A stretch of DNA of 64,000 nucleotides from Pseudomonas oryzihabitans NBRC 102199. GTDB lineage: Bacteria; Pseudomonadota; Gammaproteobacteria; Pseudomonadales; Pseudomonadaceae. The notes under the pieces were generated by a model, which saw nothing but the letters and a program-made list of their open reading frames with translations, ran no database searches and was not told the origin of the DNA. Positions 10,780 to 19,854 of the stretch are shown one piece after another; positions within the stretch are counted from its first letter, which is position 1; every line of letters begins with the position of its first letter. The DNA lies in NCBI RefSeq assembly GCF_000730625.1, contig NZ_BBIT01000001.1:62001-126000 (forward strand). Direction: 5' to 3'. The position numbers were made by a program, and so were the translations under genes.

Positions 10780-11542
10780 GTACGAAGATTTCGCTCGCTC
10801 CCTGCAGCAGAGCTACCAGAGCAATGGCTTTGCACTGATCAGGGAGTTGTTGCCGCGGGATGTGGTAACTCGGTTACGCATCGAAATGGGGGAGCTATTC
10901 GACCATCAGCCGCGATACGACGGCGATATCTACGATCATCCAAGCCTGGGCGATATCCGCATCGACGTCTTCAATCGTTACCCTGCTGTCTGGCAGGCAC
11001 TGTTCGAGTCCCAGATGGTTGCCGTGCTGCAGATCCTACTGGGGGAGGATTTCGTGCTGCTGCCCGAGTCGGCTATGCATCGTCGCGGCTACGGCAGCTG
11101 GCACAAGGACACTGATTCCCAACAGAAAGCCGGGCATCGGTTTCACTGGGAGCCGGATTGCGAGATCGTACAGATCGCCTGGTATTTCCAGGCCAATACC
11201 CATGAGTATGGCGGCGGCGTGGAGGTGATCCCCGGCTCGCACCGTGTCGACCTGCGCTGGTACGAAGACAGCCAGAAGGGCTATCGGGTACCGAGCGCGG
11301 CTGGCGATCTGGTGATTTTCAATACCCGCCTTGATCACAAAGCCTGCTGGCCGACGCAGCCGGTGCCCAGGGCGCAGGACAAATACGGCGTCTTCTTCAT
11401 GGCTTCACGCAATAACGGGCATGCCAAGTCCTATCTTGATTTCATCCGTGAACGACCGGGCTATCTGTTCATGAAGGGATTTAAGTTTCCCGGGGAGGTA
11501 CAGCGCCTGGCCCAGGCTATGGGGTTCAAGCTTCTGGTGTGA
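10772..11542 (+). CDS. Phytanoyl-CoA dioxygenase (PhyH)-family Fe(II)/2-oxoglutarate enzyme
   Basis: A 256-residue protein with the PhyH double-stranded beta-helix layout. The iron-binding HxD is visible as WHKDTDS (about residues 111-117), a GSHRVDLRWY segment follows near 160, and the distal His is likely in RLDHKACW near 190. These enzymes hydroxylate small molecules using molecular oxygen and 2-oxoglutarate. Overlap with the methyltransferase gene and position inside a glycosylation island suggest it oxidises a sugar or an acyl substituent of the glycan; that is inference. A GGAGG ribosome site lies before the ATG. Confidence 0.8.
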   Translation: MSEYEDFARSLQQSYQSNGFALIRELLPRDVVTRLRIEMGELFDHQPRYDGDIYDHPSLGDIRIDVFNRYPAVWQALFESQMVAVLQILLGEDFVLLPESAMHRRGYGSWHKDTDSQQKAGHRFHWEPDCEIVQIAWYFQANTHEYGGGVEVIPGSHRVDLRWYEDSQKGYRVPSAAGDLVIFNTRLDHKACWPTQPVPRAQDKYGVFFMASRNNGHAKSYLDFIRERPGYLFMKGFKFPGEVQRLAQAMGFKLLV

Positions 11543-11622
11543 ATCTTGCTGTCCGGGCGTATCCGTCAATTTTCCGTACGGCAACGCTTATGGCTGCCGG
11601 ACAATTGTCAAGCAGGTAGCTT

Positions 11623-12177
11623 ATGGTCGGCTTCGTTCTTCCTTCTTCCATGCAGTCCAGGCCTGTTTGGCGGTCGCTGCTGCCACCCGGATTCGAGAGT
11701 TTCGACCCTGCGCAGCCTTGCGGATATTGGCCTTCGCTCTGGCAGCGTTGGATCGGCTATCGGCAGGCCGACCCGGCATTTGCCGATTTCCTGACCTTTC
11801 TTGAGGCGCTACCGCGACAGCCGACACTGACCCAGGCGCAATTGATCGAGGAGTTACCTCTTTACCTACAAGCACCCCGCAATCGTTTCTTCCTTTTCCT
11901 ACTTTGGTTTTTTCGTGAAGGACCGCAGCCTACGCCTCTAGCCAGCCTGCCTGATCTTGCACCCTTGCTTGGCCCAGCATACTGGTCGGACTTTTTACGT
12001 TGGCATCGCAAATACCACGCCGATTTCAGGGTTCTGCAGTGTTTGCAGGCCTGGCAGCGCCAGCCTGGGGTCCAGGCAGCATGCAACTACAAGGGGGTCG
12101 ACCTCGGTGCCGTCATGGATTACCAGGCCGTCCCCCAGCTGCTGCATGTCCTTTTCAACGCTTTCATGGCCGAGTGA
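11623..12177 (+). CDS. Hypothetical protein in glycosylation island
   Basis: An unrecognised 184-residue protein rich in Trp, Leu, Pro and Phe, with no signal peptide or clear domain. It has aromatic-rich stretches such as WPSLWQRWIGYR and RFFLFLLWFF, the second possibly a short hydrophobic helix rather than a transmembrane span. It lies between the PhyH-like gene (81-bp gap) and the giant glycosyltransferase (5-bp gap), in the same direction, so it is probably co-transcribed. The ribosome site for the chosen ATG is weak, and a start at the ATG at 11653 is also possible. Function unknown. Confidence 0.6.
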   Translation: MVGFVLPSSMQSRPVWRSLLPPGFESFDPAQPCGYWPSLWQRWIGYRQADPAFADFLTFLEALPRQPTLTQAQLIEELPLYLQAPRNRFFLFLLWFFREGPQPTPLASLPDLAPLLGPAYWSDFLRWHRKYHADFRVLQCLQAWQRQPGVQAACNYKGVDLGAVMDYQAVPQLLHVLFNAFMAE

Positions 12178-12182
12178 GTCCC

Positions 12183-15100
12183 ATGTCCAAGCCTACCCGC
12201 GCCCTGGTCGCCCAGCTATGGCCCAAGAACCTGCCCCTGCTGGAGCGATATCTCGCTGACGCCGGCCCCCGGGTGGTGATCACCTTTCAGGGTTTCGTCG
12301 TGCCCGAGCTGGAGCGCATTCTCGAACAGCATGGCAGCGAGGTCATGGTGCTCGATCCGCTGTTGGACAACGGCCTTGCGAGTGCCAAGCAGGAGTTCGA
12401 AATGCGAGCTCCTCAGGTGTTCCCGAATGAAGCGGATGAAGAGTTGCAGCGCGAACTCGATGCCACAGACAGCACCTGGCCTACCATGGCCGAGCCACTC
12501 TGGGATGTAGCGGCCGACACGTTAACCATGGCCTTTGCCCTTGTCGACGCCCTGGATCGTCTCGCTGCCAGTTACGAAATTGAGCTGGTTGTGGTTAACG
12601 AGGACTGGATGTCTGCGTCCAAGACCTGTGTCGCCTGGGCCAAGGCCCGAGGCATTCCTTCTCTGCACCTGGAGCACAACCCGACCCTCTGTTATCCCTA
12701 CACTGTGCACGATCAGCAGAATTCCGCGCACATGGTGGTCTGGTCGGAAGAGAGCCGGCTGTTGTACGGCGATGCCGGTTTTGCGCCTGATCGCCTTCAC
12801 GTCCTGGGCCTGCCGCAATTCGACCAGTTGCGTGAGCAGCGCCGTGAGCGCGGACAGGTGCGCGCCAGTCTTTGCCTCGAACTGGGCCTGCAGCCGGATC
12901 GGCCAATCGTGGTACTGGGCACTACTCTGGTAGCCGAGCAATGGTTGCCGCCGGAACTGAATCTGGATGAGCAGGTGCTTCGCGCCTATCTGCAAACGAT
13001 TCATGATCTTGGCAACGAGGCTCAGGTGATCATCAAGGGCCGCCGTCCCCAAGGTCGTTTCGGCGCCGAGCAGGTACAGGCGCTGGCCGCTGAATACGCG
13101 CTGGGCGCCAAGGACTTTCGCTACGCGGATGGTGCAGCATTGCCGTTCCTGCTTGCGGCTGATGTTGTGGTGGCGGTGGATTCCGGGCTGCAGGTGGAAG
13201 CCCTGCTGGTCGGAACGCCGGTGCTCAATCTAATGACCGAGACCGGATTCTTCTATGGGCCTGGTCTGGTTCCCAGCTTTGGGGTCGATACCGTAGCAGC
13301 CGAAGCCTTGCCCAGCGCCATTCGCCGCCTGCTGTTCGACGAGTCCCACCGGCAGGCCATGCTCGGGCGCGCGACGACCTTTGTTGCGGGCTTGCCGGTC
13401 GACTCCACGAACCAGGTTGCACAGCTCATGCGTCGGCTGGCGCTTGCCACACCGCAGCGGCTGCTGGTGGAAGACCGCCTGGAAACCTGGCTGGAATCCG
13501 GTACGCCGAAGGGAGAGGTGCTGGCGCGGATTCTGGACGACCTTTCCCGGCAACTGCCCAGACCGCCTTGCCTGGCAATCGTGGTGCTGGAGCGTGGTAC
13601 AGGGTCTCGATCATTGCACGCCACCCTTGCCAGTCTCGGGGCTAATCTCTATCCCCATCATCTGACGGTTGTGGTGAGCGAGAGGGCATCACCCGGTATC
13701 TCTGGCGTGGAATGGCTGTGCGTCGCCGACGCCGAGCAGCTGTCTGCGATCAATACCTGGGCTGCAACCACGGTGGCAGACTGGTTGCAAGTGGTGGAGG
13801 CAGGTGTGGAGTTCACGCCCGGTGGCCTGCTTGCCATGGCCCGAGCGCTCGGCACGCGGCCCGGATGCCGGGCGATCTATGCCGATGAGTTCCAAAAGTC
13901 AGCGAATGGGGGGCGGGGCGCCTGCTTCAAGCCCGATTTCAATCTGGATCTGCTCCTGGCCTTTCCTCTGAGCCTGAGTCAACGCTGGTTCTTCGCGCGT
14001 CAGGTCTTCCTTGCCGCCGGCGGCTTCAATCCGTTATTCGCCACCGCCGCTGAACTGGATCTGATACTGCGCCTGGTAGAGCAGGAAGGGCTGGTCGGCC
14101 TTGAGCATCTCGACGAGGTTTTGCTGACGGCTGCTGCGCCATCTCTGCAGTTCAATCCCCATGAACAGGTGGCACTGGAGCGCCACTTGCAGGCACGGGG
14201 ATTTCAAGCGCAGGTGCACCTCATGCAACCGGGACGCTACCGTATCGAGTACGGGCATCCCGAACGACCCAAGGTGTCCATCGTCGTGGCGCTGCGTGAA
14301 GAGCTGTCAGCCGTGCAGCGTTTGTTGGACAGCCTGCTGGCGCAAACCCTCTATCCCTCTTACGAGGTCCTGTTGGTGGACTGCGAAAGCCAGGACGAGA
14401 CCACCCAGCAGTGGCTACAGGGGATCGAGGCACTGCAGAGTGATCAGGTCAGGGTGTGGCGATTTGCCGGGCCTTTCAATCATTCGGCGCTGGTCAATGC
14501 TGTCGCTCAGGCGATCGATAGCCCCTACCTGCTGTTGCTCGCCCAGGATGCAGAAATCATCCAGGCCGATTGGCTGGATGAATTGGTCAATCAGGCCCAG
14601 CGACCCGAGGTCGGTGCCGTGGGTAACAAGATCTTCGACGGTCATGGTGCAGTCGAACAGGCCGGCGTCGTGCTCGGCCTTGATCAGGCTGCAGGACGCG
14701 CCTTTGGCGGTGAACCCGAACAGAGTGCGGGCTATTTGAATCGTCTGCAGGTCAGCCAGAACTACAGTGCCTTGGGCAAGGCATGTTTGTTACTGCGTCG
14801 TGAGGCCTATCTTGCCGTGGGCGGTATGGACGAGAAGGAACTAACGTCCTTCTACGGCGAGATCGATCTCTGTCTCAAGCTGAAGGCAGCAGGTTGGTTG
14901 AGCGTCTGGACACCCCATAGTCAGATCAGGCGCGCAGGTTTCGATCTGAGCATATGGGCGTTAGAGGAGGGCTCGCGTCAGGCCACGCGGGAGCGCGAGC
15001 GCGACGAGCTGCAGCGACGCTGGCTCGCCCTGCTGGCCAAGGATCCTGCGTACAACAGGAATCTGTCCCTGGAGGGAAGCGGGTTTACCTTCAATTATGG

Positions 15101-16109
15101 TGCTCGCAGGTTGCAGGACCCTGCTGTGCCGCAGGTGCTCGTGTGTCCGGCTGACGAGGCAGGTTGCGGCCACTATCGAATTCGACAACCTCTGGCAGCC
15201 TTGCGCGAAGCCGGTCTGGCCGAAGGGCGGGTCTGTCTCCACTACCCCGATCCTCTGGAGCTGGAGCGCTTCGACGTCAAGGCTCTCATCCTGCAACGCC
15301 AGATTGGCGATGAACAACGGGCGAACCAGCGTCGGCTCCGCGAGCTGTCGAGAACCTTCATGGTGTTCGAGCTGGATGACTACATGCCGAACCTGCCGAT
15401 CAAGAGTGTCCACCGTGCAACCATGCCCAAGGATGTTCTCAAGGCATTGCGCCAGGCCGTCGCGAGTTGCGACCGGCTGGTGGTGTCCACACCAGCGCTA
15501 GGTGCTGCCTTGGCAAACCTGAGCACTGACATTCGTATCGTGCCGAACTTCCTGCCCGGTCAGTGGTGGGGGGCACGCCAGGGGGAGCGGCGGCAAGGAC
15601 GCAAGCCGCGGGTTGGTTGGGCAGGAGGCAGTAGCCACACCGGCGATCTGGAACTGGTAGCGGATGTCGTCCAGGCACTCGCGGACGAAGTGGAGTGGGT
15701 GTTCTTTGGCATGTGCCCGGAAAAGCTCAGGCCTTTCTTGCATGAGCTTCATCCAGGCGTCCCTATCGAGCGCTATCCGGCCAAGCTGGCCAGCCTCAAC
15801 CTCGACCTGGCCATCGCCCCGTTGGAGGACAACTTCTTCAACCGTTGCAAGACTAATCTGCGGCTGCTGGAGTACGGGGCCTGTGGCTTTCCGGTGGTGT
15901 GCTCGGATCTGGAGCCCTATCAGGGAGATCTGGAAGTCACCCGGGTACGCAACAGATTCAAGGATTGGCGCGATGCCATCCGCGGCCACCTGGCCGATCT
16001 GGATGCCACCGCGCGCCAGGGCGATCTGCTGCGTGAACAGGTACTCCGGCAGTGGATGCTGGAAGGCCGCAATCTGGACGTCTGGCAGGCTGCATGGCTA
16101 CCCGGTTGA
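12183..16109 (+). CDS. Multi-domain glycosyltransferase, probable flagellin glycan polymer/transfer enzyme
   Basis: A 1308-residue cytoplasmic protein with at least three, probably four, glycosyltransferase-like modules. Residues 1 to about 450 look like a GT-B/CDP-glycerol-transferase-like domain (AQVIIKGRRPQGRFG, ADVVVAVDSGLQVEALLVG). Residues about 459-690 are GT-A-like (IVVLERG, AIYADEFQK, FLAAGGFNPLF). Residues about 695-980 are a clear family 2 domain (PKVSIVVALREE, LLVDCESQDETT, FYGEIDLCLKLKAAGW). From about 982 a GT4-like domain begins (CGHYRIRQPLAAL, KTNLRLLEYGACGFPVVCSD). It is the last gene before fliC, the position of flagellin glycosyltransferases in other pseudomonads. The start is the ATG 5 bp after the upstream stop; the frame is open farther upstream but overlaps the previous gene. 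No Maf-type transferase is seen. Confidence 0.85.
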   Translation: MSKPTRALVAQLWPKNLPLLERYLADAGPRVVITFQGFVVPELERILEQHGSEVMVLDPLLDNGLASAKQEFEMRAPQVFPNEADEELQRELDATDSTWPTMAEPLWDVAADTLTMAFALVDALDRLAASYEIELVVVNEDWMSASKTCVAWAKARGIPSLHLEHNPTLCYPYTVHDQQNSAHMVVWSEESRLLYGDAGFAPDRLHVLGLPQFDQLREQRRERGQVRASLCLELGLQPDRPIVVLGTTLVAEQWLPPELNLDEQVLRAYLQTIHDLGNEAQVIIKGRRPQGRFGAEQVQALAAEYALGAKDFRYADGAALPFLLAADVVVAVDSGLQVEALLVGTPVLNLMTETGFFYGPGLVPSFGVDTVAAEALPSAIRRLLFDESHRQAMLGRATTFVAGLPVDSTNQVAQLMRRLALATPQRLLVEDRLETWLESGTPKGEVLARILDDLSRQLPRPPCLAIVVLERGTGSRSLHATLASLGANLYPHHLTVVVSERASPGISGVEWLCVADAEQLSAINTWAATTVADWLQVVEAGVEFTPGGLLAMARALGTRPGCRAIYADEFQKSANGGRGACFKPDFNLDLLLAFPLSLSQRWFFARQVFLAAGGFNPLFATAAELDLILRLVEQEGLVGLEHLDEVLLTAAAPSLQFNPHEQVALERHLQARGFQAQVHLMQPGRYRIEYGHPERPKVSIVVALREELSAVQRLLDSLLAQTLYPSYEVLLVDCESQDETTQQWLQGIEALQSDQVRVWRFAGPFNHSALVNAVAQAIDSPYLLLLAQDAEIIQADWLDELVNQAQRPEVGAVGNKIFDGHGAVEQAGVVLGLDQAAGRAFGGEPEQSAGYLNRLQVSQNYSALGKACLLLRREAYLAVGGMDEKELTSFYGEIDLCLKLKAAGWLSVWTPHSQIRRAGFDLSIWALEEGSRQATRERERDELQRRWLALLAKDPAYNRNLSLEGSGFTFNYGARRLQDPAVPQVLVCPADEAGCGHYRIRQPLAALREAGLAEGRVCLHYPDPLELERFDVKALILQRQIGDEQRANQRRLRELSRTFMVFELDDYMPNLPIKSVHRATMPKDVLKALRQAVASCDRLVVSTPALGAALANLSTDIRIVPNFLPGQWWGARQGERRQGRKPRVGWAGGSSHTGDLELVADVVQALADEVEWVFFGMCPEKLRPFLHELHPGVPIERYPAKLASLNLDLAIAPLEDNFFNRCKTNLRLLEYGACGFPVVCSDLEPYQGDLEVTRVRNRFKDWRDAIRGHLADLDATARQGDLLREQVLRQWMLEGRNLDVWQAAWLPG

Positions 16110-16201
16110 ACGCCGCAAGGAAAAGTGCGCTTCGCCATTAAATAAAACGGCTCTCCCGTCGATAACCTGGATGTCACTCTCCGGCGTTTGATCACTGTCA
16201 A

Positions 16202-16229
16202 GTGTCTGGCGAAGAAAATCGCCAAACAC
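16202..16229 (+). other. Hairpin immediately upstream of the fliC promoter
   Basis: Arms GTGTCTGGCGA and TCGCCAAACAC pair with one mismatch around the loop AGAAAA. The hairpin ends three bases before the FliA -35 box. There is no following T-run, so it is a weak candidate for an intrinsic terminator of the long glycosylation operon; as DNA it could equally be an operator. Confidence 0.5.
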
Positions 16230-16232
16230 CCT

Positions 16233-16259
16233 TAAAGTTCCAGCGACAGGCGCCGATAA
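16233..16259 (+). promoter_or_regulatory. FliA (sigma-28) promoter of fliC
   Basis: TAAAGTTC and GCCGATAA are separated by exactly 11 bases, matching the sigma-28 consensus TAAAGTTT-N11-GCCGATAA in 15 of 16 positions. It lies 88 bp before the flagellin start, leaving a leader of about 80 bases. fliC is the classic FliA-dependent late flagellar gene. Confidence 0.93.
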
Positions 16260-16347
16260 ACAAGATGAATGCGAAACACAGGGGCGTCTGAGCAAGCAGG
16301 TCCCATTCGCATGCTCAGGCACACAAGGTTCAACTGGAGACGCCACC

Positions 16348-17784
16348 ATGGCACTTACCGTCAATACCAACATCCCTTCCCTGAACACTCAGCGTAACCT
16401 GCAGAACGCGTCCAGCTCGCTGGCCACCTCCATGCAGCGCCTGTCCACCGGTAGCCGTATCAACAGCGCCAAGGATGATGCCGCCGGTCTGCAGATCTCC
16501 AACCGTCTGACCAACCAGATCAACGGTTTGAACCAGGCGACTCGCAACGCCAACGACGGTATCTCCCTGTCGCAGACCGCTGAAGGCGCCATGCAGCAGT
16601 CCACCAACATCCTGCAGCGTATCCGCGACCTGGCCGTGCAGTCCGCCAACGGCTCCAACAGCGACGCCGACCGTTCCGCCCTGCAGAAGGAAGTGACCGC
16701 TCAGCAGAACGAACTGACCCGGATCGCCCAGACCACCACCTTTGGTGGCCGCAAGCTGCTGGACGGTTCCTTCGGTACCACCAGCTTCCAGATCGGCGCC
16801 AACGCCTACGAGACCATCGACGTCACCCTGAAGGACACCTCGGCCACTGCCCTGGGTTCCAACCAGATCGGCAGCGTCGGCGCCTCTTCGGCTGGTAACG
16901 TGGCCACCGGTACTACCGGCCCCCTGACCTCCGGCGGCACCATCAATGTTGTGGGTGGCGGCAAGAATCAGCCCGTAACCTACGCCGCAGGCGACAGCGC
17001 CAAGGCGCTGGCCGCCAAGCTTGACGGTCAGATACCTGGTCTGAGCGCCTCGGCGCGTACCGTGGTCAAGGTGACCGATAGCATCACCAGCGGTTCTGCC
17101 AACATGAAGCTGACTGTTGGCAGTGGTAACAGCCTGGATCTGGTAGGCGTCACCAGCACCGAGGATATCGCTAAACAGGTAAATGCCAACGCTGCCAAGC
17201 TGGGCGTTACTGCCAACTACGATACATCGTCCAAGACTCTCACCCTGACCTCCGCCACCGGTGAGAACATCTCCTTCGGTGCGGATACGGGTACTGCGGC
17301 CGGTGCCGTAAACGTCCAGTCGCAGAAGACAGACGGTACCTACAGCGGTAACGTTGATGTCAGAGCGAACGGCGGCGTCGCCATGGGTTATGTGAAGCTG
17401 GATTCCCCCACCACCTTCGCCCTCACCGGTGACACCACCCAGGTATTCGGTGCGACCAAATCCACGCTGAGCAAGGTCTCCGATGTCGACATCTCCACCG
17501 CCGACGGCGCCCAAAAGGCTCTGTCCGTGATCGACCAGGCCCTGGCCAACATCGACTCCCAGCGCGCTGACCTCGGTGCGGTGCAGAACCGCTTCGACAA
17601 CACCATCAGCAACCTGACCAACATCTCGGAGAACGCCACCTCCGCCCGTAGCCGCATCAAGGACACCGACTACGCCGCGGAAACCGCGAACCTGTCGAAG
17701 AACCAGGTGCTGCAACAGGCTGGTACCGCGATCCTGGCCCAGGCCAAGCAGCTGCCGCAGTCGGTTCTCAGCCTGCTCCAGTAA
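16348..17784 (+). CDS. fliC: Flagellin FliC
   Basis: Filament subunit exported by the flagellar type III apparatus; 478 residues. The N-terminal D0/D1 region (residues 1 to about 165: [38 protein letters not shown]) and the C-terminal D1/D0 region (last 90 or so: [28 protein letters not shown]) are canonical. The middle, about residues 170-380, is Ser/Thr/Gly/Ala rich and variable, with a flagellin-hook-type fold likely ([15 protein letters not shown]). Such surface-exposed Ser/Thr are the usual sites of O-glycosylation, consistent with the island upstream. Strong FliA promoter and terminator bracket it as a single-gene unit. Confidence 0.97.
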   Translation: MALTVNTNIPSLNTQRNLQNASSSLATSMQRLSTGSRINSAKDDAAGLQISNRLTNQINGLNQATRNANDGISLSQTAEGAMQQSTNILQRIRDLAVQSANGSNSDADRSALQKEVTAQQNELTRIAQTTTFGGRKLLDGSFGTTSFQIGANAYETIDVTLKDTSATALGSNQIGSVGASSAGNVATGTTGPLTSGGTINVVGGGKNQPVTYAAGDSAKALAAKLDGQIPGLSASARTVVKVTDSITSGSANMKLTVGSGNSLDLVGVTSTEDIAKQVNANAAKLGVTANYDTSSKTLTLTSATGENISFGADTGTAAGAVNVQSQKTDGTYSGNVDVRANGGVAMGYVKLDSPTTFALTGDTTQVFGATKSTLSKVSDVDISTADGAQKALSVIDQALANIDSQRADLGAVQNRFDNTISNLTNISENATSARSRIKDTDYAAETANLSKNQVLQQAGTAILAQAKQLPQSVLSLLQ

Positions 17785-17805
17785 GGGCAGAGATCGGTCT
17801 AGGCA

Positions 17806-17834
17806 GGGAGAAGGGGGACGCCCCTTCTCCCTTT
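17806..17834 (+). terminator. Rho-independent terminator after fliC
   Basis: A perfect 11-bp stem (GGGAGAAGGGG pairing with CCCCTTCTCCC) around the loop GACG is followed by TTT. It starts 21 bp after the fliC stop codon and would limit read-through into flaG. Confidence 0.85.
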
Positions 17835-17856
17835 CATGCGTTGTGAGGACATTACA

Positions 17857-18246
17857 ATGGACATCGTCAAGACAACGGGTTTTTCAGCGGTAAGGCCCTA
17901 TGGCGTTCAATCGAGCCCTGCGGCCGCGACGTCCTTCAGCGCTGCGGCGCCCACGGCGGACTCCACGGTCAAGCCGGTTTCCCAGGCCAGCAAGGCTGAC
18001 GGGGACAAGGCCGAGAAGCCGGAAGGCGGCGATGTGGATGGAGCCCTGTCCAAGCTGAAATCGAAATTCCAGGAAGATCACCGCAACCTGGATTTCAGTA
18101 TCGATGACTCCACCGGCGAGGTGGTGGTCAAGGTGCTGGACGGCGAATCCGGCAAGCTCATTCGGCAGATGCCCAGCGAGGAAGTGCTCAAGCTGGCCAA
18201 GCAGCTGGATGAGATGCGCAGCCTGATGTTCAAGGCCGAAGCCTAA
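17857..18246 (+). CDS. flaG: Flagellar protein FlaG
   Basis: A 129-residue FlaG-family protein; in polar-flagellated bacteria it affects filament length. The first 65 or so residues are low-complexity Ala/Ser/Thr/Lys. The conserved C-terminal half has the family pattern LDFSIDDSTGEVVVKVLD, GKLIRQMPSEEVLKLAKQ and ends in a short helix. The start is the ATG eight bases after GAGGA; an ATG 21 bp upstream in the same frame lacks a ribosome site and touches the fliC terminator. Gene order fliC-flaG-fliD is standard for Pseudomonas. Confidence 0.92.
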   Translation: MDIVKTTGFSAVRPYGVQSSPAAATSFSAAAPTADSTVKPVSQASKADGDKAEKPEGGDVDGALSKLKSKFQEDHRNLDFSIDDSTGEVVVKVLDGESGKLIRQMPSEEVLKLAKQLDEMRSLMFKAEA

Positions 18247-18247
18247 T

Positions 18248-18263
18248 TGGCGCGGAACTTGAA
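18248..18263 (+). promoter_or_regulatory. Sigma-54 promoter upstream of fliD
   Basis: TGGCGCGGAACTTGAA matches TGGCRCG-N4-TTGCW with a single mismatch (A for C in the -12 GC). It lies directly after the flaG stop and 54 bp before fliD. fliD is a FleQ- and sigma-54-dependent gene in P. aeruginosa, which supports the call. Confidence 0.7.
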
Positions 18264-18317
18264 TCAGACTGACTGAACGCAGCGGCGACGACGTAACGTT
18301 GGCAGGGGGATAGTGAC

Positions 18318-19760
18318 ATGGCAGGTATCAGTGGGATTGGCGGCTCGGGACTGGACATCGACTCCATCGTCACCAAGATGGTGGCGGCGGAGAAAGCCCC
18401 CAAGCTGGATCAGTTGAACTCGACGCAAACCAAGGCGACCGCGCAACTGACGGCGATCGGTTCCTTGAAGGGCGCCATCAGCGAATTCCAGACCGCGCTG
18501 ACCACGCTCAATAGCCCCACCAGCTTCCAGGCGCGGGCCGTCACCCTGTCGAAGAGCGACTATCTCACGGCAACGGCCAGTACCAGTGCCAGTGTCGGCA
18601 GCTACCAGGTCGAGGTCAGCAAGCTGGCGAGCAGTAGCAAGGTGGCCCTGGCGTCCGTGCCAGCCACAGCTACTTCTGGCTCCGGCACTACCTCTCCTAC
18701 TACCTTCGGCAAGGGCACGCTAAGCATCAAGGTTGGTGATACCGCCTTAGCAGATATCAAGATCGATGCTACCAACAACACCCTGAGTGGCATCCGCGAT
18801 GCCATCAACAAGGCTGGACAGAGCCAGGGCCTCAGTGCCAGTGTCGTCAATGACGACACGGGTTCACGACTGGTATTGAGCAGCACCAAGACCGGCGACG
18901 GTAACGACGTCTCGGTGTCGGTAAGCGGTGACGACGGTTCGGGCAATCAGAGTCTGACCAAACTGGCCTACACGCCAAGCGACAGTGACTCCACCGATCC
19001 CGCAGCTGCTCATTCGCTCACCAAAGCCAAGAGCGCCCAGATGACCATCGATGGTCTGAAGGTCACCAGCGCTTCGAACACGGTGAGCAATGCGGTCGAT
19101 GGTCTGAGCTTTACTCTCAAAGCTACCACCCCGGCGGACAGTCCGATGACCGTCGGCGTCAGCCAGGACGAGTCTGGCGTCAAGGGCAACATCCAGAAAT
19201 TCGTCGATGCTTACAACAAACTCATGGGCGTCATCAAAACCCAGACCTCGGTGACGAAGGTCGGGGACAACAGCTCGCCCATCGCGGCTGCGCTGGTGGG
19301 CGATGCGACCGCCCGTGGCCTTACGACCACCATCCGCAGTGAACTGGGCACCATGCAGGGCACGGGTGCGGTCAAGGCGCTGGCCGATCTGGGCATCACT
19401 ACCCAGAAGGATGGCACCCTGGCCATCGACGACACCAAGCTGAGCAAGATGGTGAGCTCCAACTTCAGTGACCTGTCCGGCTTCTTCACTGGCGACCAGG
19501 GCATAGCGGCGCGGCTCAAGGGCAAGCTCGATCCCTATACCATGACCAATGGCATTCTCGAGCAGCGGTCGAACTCCCTGAGCGATACCTTGAAAAAGGT
19601 CGATGCCCAGACCGCCACGCTGAATACCCGCATGACCGCGCTCTCGGATCGTCTCTACAAGCAATACAACGCCATGGACCAGCTGTACTCGTCGTTGTCG
19701 AGCACCGCGTCCTCGCTCTCCCAACAGCTGGCGGCCATGCCCTTCGCCAACAAGAGTTGA
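18318..19760 (+). CDS. fliD: Flagellar filament cap protein FliD (HAP2)
   Basis: Cap of the growing filament that folds flagellin at the tip; 480 residues. The N terminus GISGIGGSGLDIDSIVTKMV and the Ala/Gln-rich coiled helix that follows (about residues 20-60) are the FliD_N signature. The central domains are Thr/Ser-rich. The C-terminal FliD_C helix (NSLSDTLKKVDAQTATLNTR, then the YKQYNAMDQLYSSLSS region) is intact. A ribosome site GGCAGGGGGA precedes the ATG. Confidence 0.95.
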   Translation: MAGISGIGGSGLDIDSIVTKMVAAEKAPKLDQLNSTQTKATAQLTAIGSLKGAISEFQTALTTLNSPTSFQARAVTLSKSDYLTATASTSASVGSYQVEVSKLASSSKVALASVPATATSGSGTTSPTTFGKGTLSIKVGDTALADIKIDATNNTLSGIRDAINKAGQSQGLSASVVNDDTGSRLVLSSTKTGDGNDVSVSVSGDDGSGNQSLTKLAYTPSDSDSTDPAAAHSLTKAKSAQMTIDGLKVTSASNTVSNAVDGLSFTLKATTPADSPMTVGVSQDESGVKGNIQKFVDAYNKLMGVIKTQTSVTKVGDNSSPIAAALVGDATARGLTTTIRSELGTMQGTGAVKALADLGITTQKDGTLAIDDTKLSKMVSSNFSDLSGFFTGDQGIAARLKGKLDPYTMTNGILEQRSNSLSDTLKKVDAQTATLNTRMTALSDRLYKQYNAMDQLYSSLSSTASSLSQQLAAMPFANKS

Positions 19761-19796
19761 GTGGGCCGATTCGGCCAATCCGGTCGATAAAGGGGT

Positions 19797-19823
19797 CAAG
19801 TAATTCGCGTCATGACCGATAAA
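19797..19823 (+). promoter_or_regulatory. FliA (sigma-28) promoter of fliS
   Basis: TCAAGTAA, 11 bases, then ACCGATAA. The -10 half matches seven of eight consensus bases and the spacing is exact. It lies 31 bp before the fliS ATG, so fliST can be made separately from fliD. Confidence 0.75.
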
Positions 19824-19854
19824 GAAAGTATCGGAAACACACAGAGGTCGTGAC

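Noticed and set aside
16900..17400. Foreign origin of the flagellin central region
   Set aside because: Codon use is slightly different from the ends, but variable central domains of flagellins normally differ; no junctions or repeats support a replacement.
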